From NCBI GenBank assembly GCA_016743945.1, contig JADGFI010000002.1, positions 204,923 to 268,922 of the forward strand: a stretch of DNA of 64,000 bases, read 5' to 3'. The first letter of the stretch is position 1. The number at the start of each line of letters is the position of its first letter. A program made the translations under genes and the position numbers. The notes beneath the pieces are model-generated. The model did no database searches. It was not told the origin of the DNA and saw nothing but the letters and a program-made list of their open reading frames with translations. Shown here one piece after another: positions 1 through 8,294 of the stretch. This DNA is from Desulfobacteraceae bacterium (GTDB lineage Bacteria; Desulfobacterota; Desulfobacteria; Desulfobacterales; Desulfobacteraceae).

Positions 1-940
1 CGGCATTGGTCACAATGGCAACCCGATCCCCTGTAGGATATTTATTGGCCGCAAAAGCCTGGGCATAATCAAATAATTGATTTACGGTTTTGCACCGCAA
101 AATTCCCGACATGGTAAATATCCCGTCATAAATGGCATCGGAACCCGCCAGGGCGCCGGTATGGGAAGCCGCCGCTGCCGCTCCGGCAGCAGAAGATCCA
201 GATTTAATAACGATCACATGGGTGGGATTGGTACCGGAAGTCATCTGCCGAACTTCCGTGACAAACTCCTCCGAGGTTCTGGACAATTCTTCCATATAGA
301 CCATGACCACATCGGTATCCGGGTCTGCATGGTAATACCGCAGCAGATCCAGTTCATCCACATCGGCTTTGTTGCCGATGGAAATAAACTTTGAAAACCC
401 AAACCCCTTATCTGCCGCATAATCTAAGACCGCCGTACACAGGGCACCACTCTGGGAGATAAAAGACACATTGCCGGGCTTGGGCATCCTGGCGGAAAAA
501 CTGGCATTCAACGAGACTTTTTTAGACGGATTGATCACCCCCAGACAATTGGGCCCCACCAGCCGCACGCCTGCCTCGGCACAGAGATTTTTGATCTGAA
601 TTTCCATCTGAGCCCCGTCACCGCCCACTTCCTTGAAACCGGCGGACACAATAACGATCCCCTTTACCCCCTTGGCAATACACTCTTTAACCGAGCCAAG
701 AGCTGCCTTGGGGGGTAAAATAATCATGGCAAGATCAATGGGATCCGGTATGGCGGCAATACTGGTATAGCATTTAACACTCAGGACGGACTTGGCCTTG
801 GGGTTTACCGGATACAGGGTGCCGGTGTATCCTCCGTAGAGTATATTGGCAAAAATATCATGCCCCACCTTTCCCTTCTGGGTTGATGCCCCGATAACCG
901 CAATTGTCTCTGGAGAAAAAATAGCATCCAGCTTGTCCAT
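1..940 (-). CDS. ADP-forming acyl-CoA synthetase / CoA-binding protein (3' end outside window)
   Basis: The visible 313 codons form the CoA-binding Rossmann domain followed by the ligase-type domain of the ADP-forming acetyl-CoA synthetase family, which couples acyl-CoA and acyl-phosphate chemistry to ATP formation in the cytoplasm. The N-terminus carries AVIGAS and VGPNCLGVINP. The segment SHTGALAGSD near residue 275 matches the phosphohistidine loop. The ATG at 938-940 follows AAGGGAGTG. The gene runs off the left edge, so a fused ATP-grasp part cannot be judged. It lies downstream of folD in the same orientation but behind a terminator-like hairpin. A substrate cannot be assigned. Confidence 0.88.
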   Translation of the reverse strand, partial: MDKLDAIFSPETIAVIGASTQKGKVGHDIFANILYGGYTGTLYPVNPKAKSVLSVKCYTSIAAIPDPIDLAMIILPPKAALGSVKECIAKGVKGIVIVSAGFKEVGGDGAQMEIQIKNLCAEAGVRLVGPNCLGVINPSKKVSLNASFSARMPKPGNVSFISQSGALCTAVLDYAADKGFGFSKFISIGNKADVDELDLLRYYHADPDTDVVMVYMEELSRTSEEFVTEVRQMTSGTNPTHVIVIKSGSSAAGAAAAASHTGALAGSDAIYDGIFTMSGILRCKTVNQLFDYAQAFAANKYPTGDRVAIVTNA

Positions 941-1075
941 ATGATTCACTCCCTTATTATCGATATAATGGCGTCTTGATTTTTTTAGTATTCTTATAAT
1001 AATATTGTTTTTGGGCCGTAAGTAAAGACAAAAACAAAAAAAAATGCAAGGGTATAAAAAGTTGCCTACTCCACC

Positions 1076-1121
1076 AAAAAAAAACGCCGGTATCACCCTT
1101 GGCAATACCGACGTTTTTTTC
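1076..1121. terminator. bidirectional terminator-like hairpin
   Basis: Complementary GCCGGTAT and ATACCGAC arms are flanked by A-rich and T-rich runs. The hairpin separates folD from the acyl-CoA synthetase gene and would give a U-tract on either strand. Confidence 0.65.
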
Positions 1122-1163
1122 TATCAAGCTGACAAAAACCTATTGGAAAACACCTGATTCTGC

Positions 1164-2054
1164 TTATTTAAGAGCCAATTGAGCAGATTTAAGGGTATTT
1201 TTCATGAGCATGGCAATGGTCATGGGTCCAACCCCGCCCGGAACCGGTGTAATGGCGCCGGCAATTTCCTTGGCAGCCTCAAAATCAACATCTCCTTTGA
1301 GGATGGCTTTTCCGGTTTTTTCATTCATGCCCACCCGGTTTACGCCCACATCAATAACAGTGGAGCCCGGTTTAATCCATTCGGGTTTCACAAGATCCGG
1401 CACACCAGCAGCCACAATCAGAATATCCGCCCGCTTGCAATGGGCGGCAAGATCCTTGGTCCGGGTATGGACAATGGTCACGGTGGAATTGGCACCAACG
1501 CCTTTTTGGGCCATCATCATGGCAATGGGTTTTCCCACAATATTAGATCTGCCCACCACGACCACTTCAGCACCGGAGGTTTCAGTTCCTGAACGAACGA
1601 TCATCTCCTGGATTCCCGCAGGAGTGCAGGGAAGAAATTTGGCTTCGTCACCGCCAATCATGAGCCGCCCCACATTGACCGGATGGAAGGCATCCACGTC
1701 TTTGTCAGGATCAATGGCATTGAGAATCTTTTTGTCATCAATCTGATCCGGCAGGGGCAGTTGAACCAGAATACCATGGATATCCGGATCATTGTTGTAC
1801 TTATCAATCAAGGCAAGCAGATCTGCTTCTGAAATATCCACAGACTGGTCATCCTGAATTTCATGAAATCCACAACTGATAGCTGTTTTAACCTTTAAGG
1901 TCACATAGCTGATGGAAGCGGGGCTGGATCCCACCAGAATAGTAACAAGACCCGGCACCTTGCCGGTTTTTTCTTTCATCTGGTCGACTTCGGCTTTGAC
2001 CTCTGCGAGGATCGCCTTTCGTATTTCAGTTCCGCTGATAATTTTAGCAGTCAT
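1164..2054 (-). CDS. folD: bifunctional methylene-THF dehydrogenase / methenyl-THF cyclohydrolase
   Basis: FolD interconverts methylene-, methenyl- and formyl-tetrahydrofolate, the middle steps of the methyl branch of the Wood-Ljungdahl pathway. The 296-residue protein has the usual family length. The active-site pair Y50 and K54 lies in YVTLK. FLPCTPAG and VVVGRSNIVGKP mark the substrate and NADP-binding regions, and PVPGGVGPMT is the conserved C-terminal motif. An upstream in-frame ATG at 2078 is possible, but the ATG at 2052-2054 sits behind AGGAGA and gives the family's normal N-terminus, so it is preferred. It follows fhs on the same strand with 95 bases between them. Confidence 0.96.
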   Translation of the reverse strand: MTAKIISGTEIRKAILAEVKAEVDQMKEKTGKVPGLVTILVGSSPASISYVTLKVKTAISCGFHEIQDDQSVDISEADLLALIDKYNNDPDIHGILVQLPLPDQIDDKKILNAIDPDKDVDAFHPVNVGRLMIGGDEAKFLPCTPAGIQEMIVRSGTETSGAEVVVVGRSNIVGKPIAMMMAQKGVGANSTVTIVHTRTKDLAAHCKRADILIVAAGVPDLVKPEWIKPGSTVIDVGVNRVGMNEKTGKAILKGDVDFEAAKEIAGAITPVPGGVGPMTIAMLMKNTLKSAQLALK

Positions 2055-2079
2055 AATTTTTCTCCTGATGTCTATCAAT

Positions 2080-2116
2080 AACCGATCTTGGGAAAAACTG
2101 TCCCCAAGACCGGTTA
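2080..2116 (-). other. intercistronic hairpin between fhs and folD
   Basis: AACCGATCTTGGG and CCCAAGACCGGTT form a 13-bp stem with one mismatch. There is no U-tract on the minus strand, so a processing or attenuation element is more likely than a simple terminator. Confidence 0.5.
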
Positions 2117-2149
2117 TCGCTATATAATGTCGTTATATATAAGGAAGGG

Positions 2150-3925
2150 CTAAAATACGCCCTGAACCTTACCGGTTTCAACATCCACGTCCACCCTCTT
2201 GAATGCCGGGTTGGAACCGGTACCAGGCATCAAGCTGATGGCACCTGCCACAGGAACGATAAAACCCGCACCGCCATAGGTGAGAACTTCACGAATGGTC
2301 AATCTCCAGTTTGTGGGAACACCCTTAAGGGCAGGGTTGTCAGACAGGGACAAATGTGTTTTAACCATACAAAGCCCCAGGCCTGCCAATTCAGGATCTG
2401 CCTGGATCCGTTTAAGGGCAACCTCGGCTTCGGCAGAATAATCCACACCGTCGGCGCCGTATACTTCCTTGGCAACCAATTCAATTCTCTCTTTAACCGG
2501 CATATCCAGTTCATACAAAAATTTGAATTCGGATTTTTCTTCACAGGCCTCAACAACGGTTTCTGCAAATTCGATGGCGCCGTCGCCACCATGTTCCCAG
2601 TGACGAGAAAGAGCGACCCTTGCGCCTTCAGCTTCGCATAGCTCACGAACCTTTTCAATCTCGCCATCGGTATCTGTATAAAATGCATTGATACATACAA
2701 CAGGAGAGATACCAGCCTTTCTGACATTTCTAATGTGATGGATCAGGTTGCAGCAACCCTTGGCGACCCATTCAACGTTCTCAGTAAGATACTCTTCGGG
2801 CATGGCCTTACCAGGAACCGGAACAGGTGCACCACCGTGGCATTTAAGGGCACGGATGGTGGCAACAACAACGGCGCAATCTGGCTTAAGACCGGAATAA
2901 CGGCATTTTAGGTTCCAGAATTTTTCAAACCCGATGTCGGCACCAAAGCCTGATTCTGTGACATGGTAATCAGCAAGTTTCAGACCGACTCTGTCAGCAA
3001 TAATGGAGCTCTGGCCAATGGCGATATTGGCAAAGGGACCGGCATGGACAATTACAGGCTGACCTTCAAGGGTCTGCATCAAAGAAGGATTAAGGGCATC
3101 CACCATCCAGGCTGTCATGGCACCGGCCACCTGGAGATCTTCCGTGGTAACAGGTTTGCCTTTTTTGGTATAGGCAACAACAATTTTGCCCATTCTTTCA
3201 CGCATGTCTTTTAGGTCTGTGGCAATGGCCAAAATCGCCATAACTTCAGAAGATACGGCAATACCAAACTTAGATTTCATCATGAAACCGTCGGATTTAC
3301 CATTAACCCCATCAATACCAATGATAATATTTCTAAGTGACTGGCAGCAAAAATCCATGATCCATCCCATTTCAACCTTTGTGGGATCAATATCAATACG
3401 TTTCATGCCGGAAAGTCTTTCAAGCTGCTCGTCGGTATAGTTTCTTTCATGCTGAAGACGGCTGGTCAAGGCAACCATTGCCAGGTTATGGGCATTCATG
3501 ATGGCGTTAATATCACCGGTAAAGCCCAAAGAAAAAGGAGTCAAAGGAATACACTGGGCAAGACCGCCACCGGCTGCAGACCCCTTGATATTCATGGTCG
3601 GCCCGCCGGAAGGCTGGCGAATGGCAGCACATACACTTTTACCAATTTTACCAAGCCCCTGAACAAGGCCCATGCTGGATGTGGACTTTCCTTCGCCCAG
3701 AGGTGTGGGTGAAATGGCAGTCACATCAATGTATTTTCCGTCAGGTTTGTCCTTAAGCCGATCAAGAACCGCCCTGAAATCTATTTTTGCAATATAGTGA
3801 CCCTGGGGAAGAAGCTCTTCTTTGGTGAGCCCCAGTTTATCACCTATTTCATAGATGGTGAGCATTGTTTTCTCTGCGTCTTCTGCAATTTCCCAGTCTA
3901 AATGTTTTTTTGGATCTAATGCCAT
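2150..3925 (-). CDS. fhs: formate-tetrahydrofolate ligase
   Basis: Fhs condenses formate with tetrahydrofolate at the cost of ATP, giving 10-formyl-THF, or runs in reverse during acetate oxidation. The protein has 591 residues against roughly 555-560 for the common family. The ATP-binding loop TPLGEGKS is at residues 74-81. Recognisable family blocks include [19 protein letters not shown] and the segment [11 protein letters not shown]. The ATG at 3923-3925 follows AAAGGAG. With folD it supplies the methyl-branch enzymes that feed the divergently placed acs operon. Confidence 0.97.
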   Translation of the reverse strand: MALDPKKHLDWEIAEDAEKTMLTIYEIGDKLGLTKEELLPQGHYIAKIDFRAVLDRLKDKPDGKYIDVTAISPTPLGEGKSTSSMGLVQGLGKIGKSVCAAIRQPSGGPTMNIKGSAAGGGLAQCIPLTPFSLGFTGDINAIMNAHNLAMVALTSRLQHERNYTDEQLERLSGMKRIDIDPTKVEMGWIMDFCCQSLRNIIIGIDGVNGKSDGFMMKSKFGIAVSSEVMAILAIATDLKDMRERMGKIVVAYTKKGKPVTTEDLQVAGAMTAWMVDALNPSLMQTLEGQPVIVHAGPFANIAIGQSSIIADRVGLKLADYHVTESGFGADIGFEKFWNLKCRYSGLKPDCAVVVATIRALKCHGGAPVPVPGKAMPEEYLTENVEWVAKGCCNLIHHIRNVRKAGISPVVCINAFYTDTDGEIEKVRELCEAEGARVALSRHWEHGGDGAIEFAETVVEACEEKSEFKFLYELDMPVKERIELVAKEVYGADGVDYSAEAEVALKRIQADPELAGLGLCMVKTHLSLSDNPALKGVPTNWRLTIREVLTYGGAGFIVPVAGAISLMPGTGSNPAFKRVDVDVETGKVQGVF

Positions 3926-4364
3926 GGTTTACTCCTTTATTGATTTGGACTCTTAGGAACGAGTCTGTGATAAAAAGTATTGTGAAACCAATTCTACCGG
4001 TTTTTGGACCTAAAAGACTAACTGAGTATCCTAACTATATAAATAAAAGCAAAAAATCAACTTTTTTCCACAAATTAAATTCCGGGTTTTAGTCGTGGAG
4101 AAAAAACGGATAATGATAAATTTTCATCGAAAAAGTAAAATTAGTTAATGTAATACAAAAAAAATTGTTAAAAAATTACATAGATACAAATTTAATAAAT
4201 TTTATTCAAAAAAAAACAAAAAAAAACTTTTTCGCCTTTACGATTTCAATTTATAAACTAAATCAAATTCAATCGGCGATAGCATCATTTCCATACTGGC
4301 AAAAGCCTTGATAATCCTGGTATTTTCACATTTTCAGTCTTGTTTCAATAAATGCACTCATCTA

Positions 4365-4391
4365 TTGACAAAAAACACTACAAATTATAAA
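4365..4391 (+). promoter_or_regulatory. putative sigma-70 type promoter of the acs operon
   Basis: TTGACA at 4365-4370 is followed after 15 bases by TATAAA at 4386-4391. The spacing is short, but no better match is visible in the 646-base gap between fhs and acsD. The rest of that gap is very AT-rich (about 3990-4250) without recognised genes. Confidence 0.35.
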
Positions 4392-4436
4392 TCATATGCT
4401 GTTATCAGATCATAACCTAAAATATAGGGGAGATAT

Positions 4437-4562
4437 ATGGGAAGAAGCATCCAAATTGTGTTAACACTATTTGATTTATTCATTTCCCATCATATTTGCT
4501 CTTCAGTGATAACGTCACGTCTTTTTAACCCCCCCCCAACTCATAACTATCTTAAACTCTAG
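4437..4562 (+). CDS. possible 41-codon leader ORF upstream of acsD
   Basis: An ATG at 4437 preceded by GGGGAG opens a 41-codon frame whose TAG stop at 4560-4562 overlaps the acsD ribosome-binding site (TAGGAGG). That arrangement would allow translational coupling. The peptide is not recognised and may simply be chance. It spans a C9 homopolymer that would shift its frame if it slipped. Confidence 0.25.
   Translation: MGRSIQIVLTLFDLFISHHICSSVITSRLFNPPPTHNYLKL
4529..4537. repeat. C9 homopolymer upstream of acsD
   Basis: Nine consecutive C residues lie 23 bases upstream of the acsD Shine-Dalgarno sequence. A second C9 tract is at 61567-61575. Confidence 0.9.
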
Positions 4563-4571
4563 GAGGTAAAA

Positions 4572-6113
4572 GTGGGATTTGAAATAACCAAAGAAACGTA
4601 TGCCGGCAGTATCAAAGGCATCACCATTGGCAAAGGTGATACCGCCCTTACCGTCGGCGGTCAAACAAGTTATCCTTTTTATCAGTTTGAAGGAGAGATG
4701 CCCAACAAGCCCGTGATTGCCATGGAAATTTGGGACATCACCCCCGAAGACTGGCCCGAAGCCGCCTTGGCTCCCTTTAAGGACGTTGTATCCGATCCGG
4801 CAGCATGGGCGAAAAAATGCGTGGATGTATACGGCGCCCAGGCCATTGTTCTCCAGCTGAAAAGCACGGACCCAAATGACCTGGATGCAAGTGCCGACGA
4901 TGCAGCAGCAACCGTTAAAAAAGTTATGGGTGCCATCAATGTTCCCCTGATTGTATGGGGCTGTGCAGTCCCTGCCAAGGATGAAGAAGTCCTTAAAAAA
5001 GTTGCAGAAGTATGTGATGGTGACAACCTGATCATAGGTCCCGTTGAAGAAAAAAACTACAAAGGAATCGGCGCAGCCGCCATGGGCTATGGCCACACGA
5101 TCATTTCCTCCTCTCCCATTGATGTCAACCTGGCCAAACAGGTGAACATTCTTCTTGAAAACCTTGGGGTTTCCCTTGACAAGGTCATTGTTGATCCCAC
5201 CACAGGGGGCTTGGGTTATGGACTTGAGTATTCTTACTCTGTTATGGAACGCCTTTCCCAGGCAGCCATGACCCAGGGAGACGACAAACTCCAGAATCCC
5301 ATGATCAATAACCTTGGCAATGAAGTCTGGAAATGTAAAGAAACCAAACTGACGGTTGAAGAGGCCCCTGAACTGGGTGACCCTGAGACACGTGCCATTC
5401 TCATGGAAGCGGTCGGTGCCGTATCCTATCTGATGTCCGGATCCAGTATCCTTATTATGCGCCACCCTGAATCCATCAAATTGACCAAGGCCTTTATCGA
5501 CCTGATTTCAGACGGTGGTTCTGCCATGGATGTGGCTCCCATCGCCAAACGATTGGATGATGTCGACATTGATTTTGCAGGCCTTTCACCGGCAGCAGAT
5601 CTGACCATCGAAGAAGAAAAAAAGAAAGCAGCTCCTGCCAAAAAAGCAGAACCGGCCAAGGCAGCAGTTGCGCCTGCAACAGCGCCCAAAGCAGAAGCAA
5701 AACCCGAAGCCACGGTTGAAGCCAAGATTGAAGCACCGGCAGCACCCGCCGTAGATCCGGCAGCAGTAGCCAAAGCCGCTGCAGAAGCTGCGGAAAAAGC
5801 CAAGATGGATGCCGAAGCCAAAGCCAAAGCCGACGCCGACGCCAAGATTAAAGCTGCCGAAGATGCCAAAGCCGCTGCAGAAGCTGCGGAAAAAGCCAAA
5901 ATTGAAGCGGCAAAACAGGCACAAAAAGATGAGGCTGCAAAACGCCAAGACGAAGAAGAAGCGATCAGGGCAAAACGTGCTGCTGAAAGAGCAGAAGCTG
6001 CGGCCTCAAAAATCGCTGCACCTGCTGATTCCATTAGTATGACGGCTGCAGTTTTCCAAAAAACAGAACTTGAAAAAATTATAGAAAGCCTGGACAGGAC
6101 CCATAGAAGATGA
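4572..6113 (+). CDS. acsD: corrinoid iron-sulfur protein small subunit with long Ala/Lys-rich tail
   Basis: This is the small (delta, CdhD-type) subunit of the corrinoid iron-sulfur protein, which carries the methyl group from methyl-THF to acetyl-CoA synthase. Residues 1 to about 335 form the TIM-barrel domain. The remaining part of the 513 residues is an unusual extension: from about 350 to 490 it is dominated by Ala, Lys and Glu with repeated AAEAAEKAK units, ending in a short LEKIIESLDRTHRR-like segment. Moorella AcsD is about 320 residues. The start is GTG at 4572 behind AGGAGG. It opens the acs operon. The tail looks like a long charged helix or TolA-like linker; its role is unknown. 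Confidence 0.93.
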   Translation: MGFEITKETYAGSIKGITIGKGDTALTVGGQTSYPFYQFEGEMPNKPVIAMEIWDITPEDWPEAALAPFKDVVSDPAAWAKKCVDVYGAQAIVLQLKSTDPNDLDASADDAAATVKKVMGAINVPLIVWGCAVPAKDEEVLKKVAEVCDGDNLIIGPVEEKNYKGIGAAAMGYGHTIISSSPIDVNLAKQVNILLENLGVSLDKVIVDPTTGGLGYGLEYSYSVMERLSQAAMTQGDDKLQNPMINNLGNEVWKCKETKLTVEEAPELGDPETRAILMEAVGAVSYLMSGSSILIMRHPESIKLTKAFIDLISDGGSAMDVAPIAKRLDDVDIDFAGLSPAADLTIEEEKKKAAPAKKAEPAKAAVAPATAPKAEAKPEATVEAKIEAPAAPAVDPAAVAKAAAEAAEKAKMDAEAKAKADADAKIKAAEDAKAAAEAAEKAKIEAAKQAQKDEAAKRQDEEEAIRAKRAAERAEAAASKIAAPADSISMTAAVFQKTELEKIIESLDRTHRR

Positions 6114-6186
6114 CCCAGAATACTTCAATCAACATAATCATTAATTTTACGCATCATCAGAAAATTAACAGGAGGAGGAACCTCTA

Positions 6187-8223
6187 ATGTCAGAAGATAA
6201 AAAAGCAACTGTTGCTAAAAAAGCAAAATCGCCGAAACTGGTTGATCCCAAAGAAGTGTCCATCGACTTGGGAACTCAGGAACTACAGGCTCGCGCACAA
6301 AAATTAGGCATTGATACGGTTTTTGACAGGGCCGCTAATATGAAAGCTTGTAACATTGGCGCCCAGGGAACATGCTGTAAAAACTGCTCAATGGGGCCTT
6401 GCAGGCTTCCATTACCCAAGAACGGCATTGAAGGCGAAGACGAAAGAAAAGGGGTTTGCGGTGCCACTGCAAACACCATTGCAGCCAGAAACTTTATCCG
6501 GATGATTGCCGGCGGTGCATCCGCCCATTCAGATCATGGACGCGGCGTGGCAGAGGTATTTTTGGCAGCAGCAAGAAAAGAGACAGACGTTTACCAGATA
6601 AAAGACACTGAAAAACTATTGGCCATTGCGCCTTACCTTAATGTCGCCATAACCGTTGAAGTAGACGGGGAAACAAAAGACAGGGATATGGATGAAATTG
6701 CCGTTGAAGTCGGTGAAGTTGCCATGGCTGAATGGGGAAAACCCGAAGGCGAGCTCCTTTACATGAAAAGAGCACCCGAGGCCCTGTATGAAAAATGGAA
6801 AAAACAAGGGGTTCTTCCCAGGAACATAGACAGAGAAATCGTTGAAATCATGCACAGAACCCACATGGGCGTTGATCAGGACTATAAAAACCTGATGAAA
6901 CAAGGAACAAGGGCTGCATTGGCTGATGGCTGGGGCGGCTCCATGCTGGCCACAGACCTTCAGGATGTACTTTTCGGCACCCCCTACCCCCTCCAGTCAG
7001 AAGCAAACCTGGGCATCATGAAAGAGGATCATGTCAACATCATCGTTCATGGTCATGAGCCAATCCTTTCTGAAATAATCGTTGCCGTAGCCCAGTCCCA
7101 GGAAATGGTGGATTATGCTAAAGAAAAAGGCGCTGCCGGCATCCAGCTGGGCGGAATCTGCTGTACTGCCAATGAACTTCTCCAGCGTCACGGAATTCCC
7201 ACAGCAGCGACCTTTCTCCAGCAGGAATTTGCCATCATTACCGGTGCCTGCGATGCCATGGTTGTTGATATCCAGTGTATCATGCAGAACCTGGCCAATG
7301 TTGCAGCATGCTTTCACACCAAATTGATCACCACCCACCCCATTGCAAAAATGGAACAGGACAATGTTATTCATATTGAATTTGATGAACATCATGCCCT
7401 GGAAGACGCCAAACGCATCGTCAAAATGGCCATAGACAATTTTGAAAACCGTGGCTCCGATGTTATGATTCCGCCTTATAAGACAAAACAGGTTGCCGGT
7501 TTTGGTGTTGAATCCATCCAATACCACCTTGGCGGAACATTCCGCGGCACCTACTACACCCTGAACGACAATATCATCAACGGCCGTATTCGTGGTATTG
7601 CAGGCGTCGTTGGTTGTAACAACGCCCGGACCAAACACAATGACGGTCATGTCAAAGTGGTCAAAGAACTGATCAAAAATGATGTCATTGTTCTGACAAC
7701 GGGCTGTAATGCAATTGCCTGTGCCATGGAAGGACTGCTCACCCCTGAAGCCGCTGCAGTTCACTGCGGCCCGGGACTTGCTGAAATTTGTGAGACGGTG
7801 GGTATTCCACCGGTTCTCCACCTGGGTTCCTGTGTAGACAACAGCCGTATCCTTCTTGCCGCAACAGAAGTGGTTAAAGCCGGCGGTTTGGGTAATGATA
7901 TCTGTGATCTACCGGTGGCAGGAAGTGCCCCGGAATGGATGAGTGAAAAAGCTATCTCCATTGGTCACTACTTTGTTGCATCCGGTGTTTATACTGTTTT
8001 CGGTGTCACCCTGCCCACATCCGGCGCACCGGTATTCCATGATTATCTTTCCAAAGGATTTGAAAAAATGTATGGCGGCATGTGGGATCTTGAAATTGAT
8101 CCTGTTAAACACGCACAACTCATGATTGCCCATATAGATAGAAAAAGAAAAGAGCTGGGCATTGATAAGGCAAGGGAAAGAGTCATGATGGATATGGCAT
8201 CCCGTCAGGCCCTGGAATCATAG
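6187..8223 (+). CDS. acsA: carbon monoxide dehydrogenase catalytic subunit (Ni-Fe-S)
   Basis: This enzyme reduces CO2 to CO at the nickel-iron-sulfur C-cluster and passes CO to acetyl-CoA synthase, or the reverse. The protein has 678 residues. The Cys-rich segment CNIGAQGTCCKNCSMGPC near residues 55-72 supplies the D and B clusters. HGHEPILSE, GICCTANELL, GVVGCNN, TTGCNAIACAM and GSCVDNSR carry His and Cys ligands typical of the C-cluster. The ATG follows AGGAGG. It sits 73 bases after acsD and 71 before acsB, in the order expected of a bacterial CODH/ACS operon. Confidence 0.97.
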   Translation: MSEDKKATVAKKAKSPKLVDPKEVSIDLGTQELQARAQKLGIDTVFDRAANMKACNIGAQGTCCKNCSMGPCRLPLPKNGIEGEDERKGVCGATANTIAARNFIRMIAGGASAHSDHGRGVAEVFLAAARKETDVYQIKDTEKLLAIAPYLNVAITVEVDGETKDRDMDEIAVEVGEVAMAEWGKPEGELLYMKRAPEALYEKWKKQGVLPRNIDREIVEIMHRTHMGVDQDYKNLMKQGTRAALADGWGGSMLATDLQDVLFGTPYPLQSEANLGIMKEDHVNIIVHGHEPILSEIIVAVAQSQEMVDYAKEKGAAGIQLGGICCTANELLQRHGIPTAATFLQQEFAIITGACDAMVVDIQCIMQNLANVAACFHTKLITTHPIAKMEQDNVIHIEFDEHHALEDAKRIVKMAIDNFENRGSDVMIPPYKTKQVAGFGVESIQYHLGGTFRGTYYTLNDNIINGRIRGIAGVVGCNNARTKHNDGHVKVVKELIKNDVIVLTTGCNAIACAMEGLLTPEAAAVHCGPGLAEICETVGIPPVLHLGSCVDNSRILLAATEVVKAGGLGNDICDLPVAGSAPEWMSEKAISIGHYFVASGVYTVFGVTLPTSGAPVFHDYLSKGFEKMYGGMWDLEIDPVKHAQLMIAHIDRKRKELGIDKARERVMMDMASRQALES

Positions 8224-8294
8224 AGTCCCTAGGAAATGAAACTGTTTTTTTACAGAAAAAATAATTTAAATCCTCAACGAAGGAGGAACAAAAT

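Noticed and set aside
4515..6034. Long antisense frames (316 and 202 codons) opposite acsD
   Set aside because: They arise from the codon bias of acsD and its Ala/Lys-rich tail, have no ribosome sites and resemble no protein family.
6997..7821. 274-codon antisense frame opposite acsA
   Set aside because: It mirrors the conserved CODH coding sequence. No family motifs or start signals are visible.
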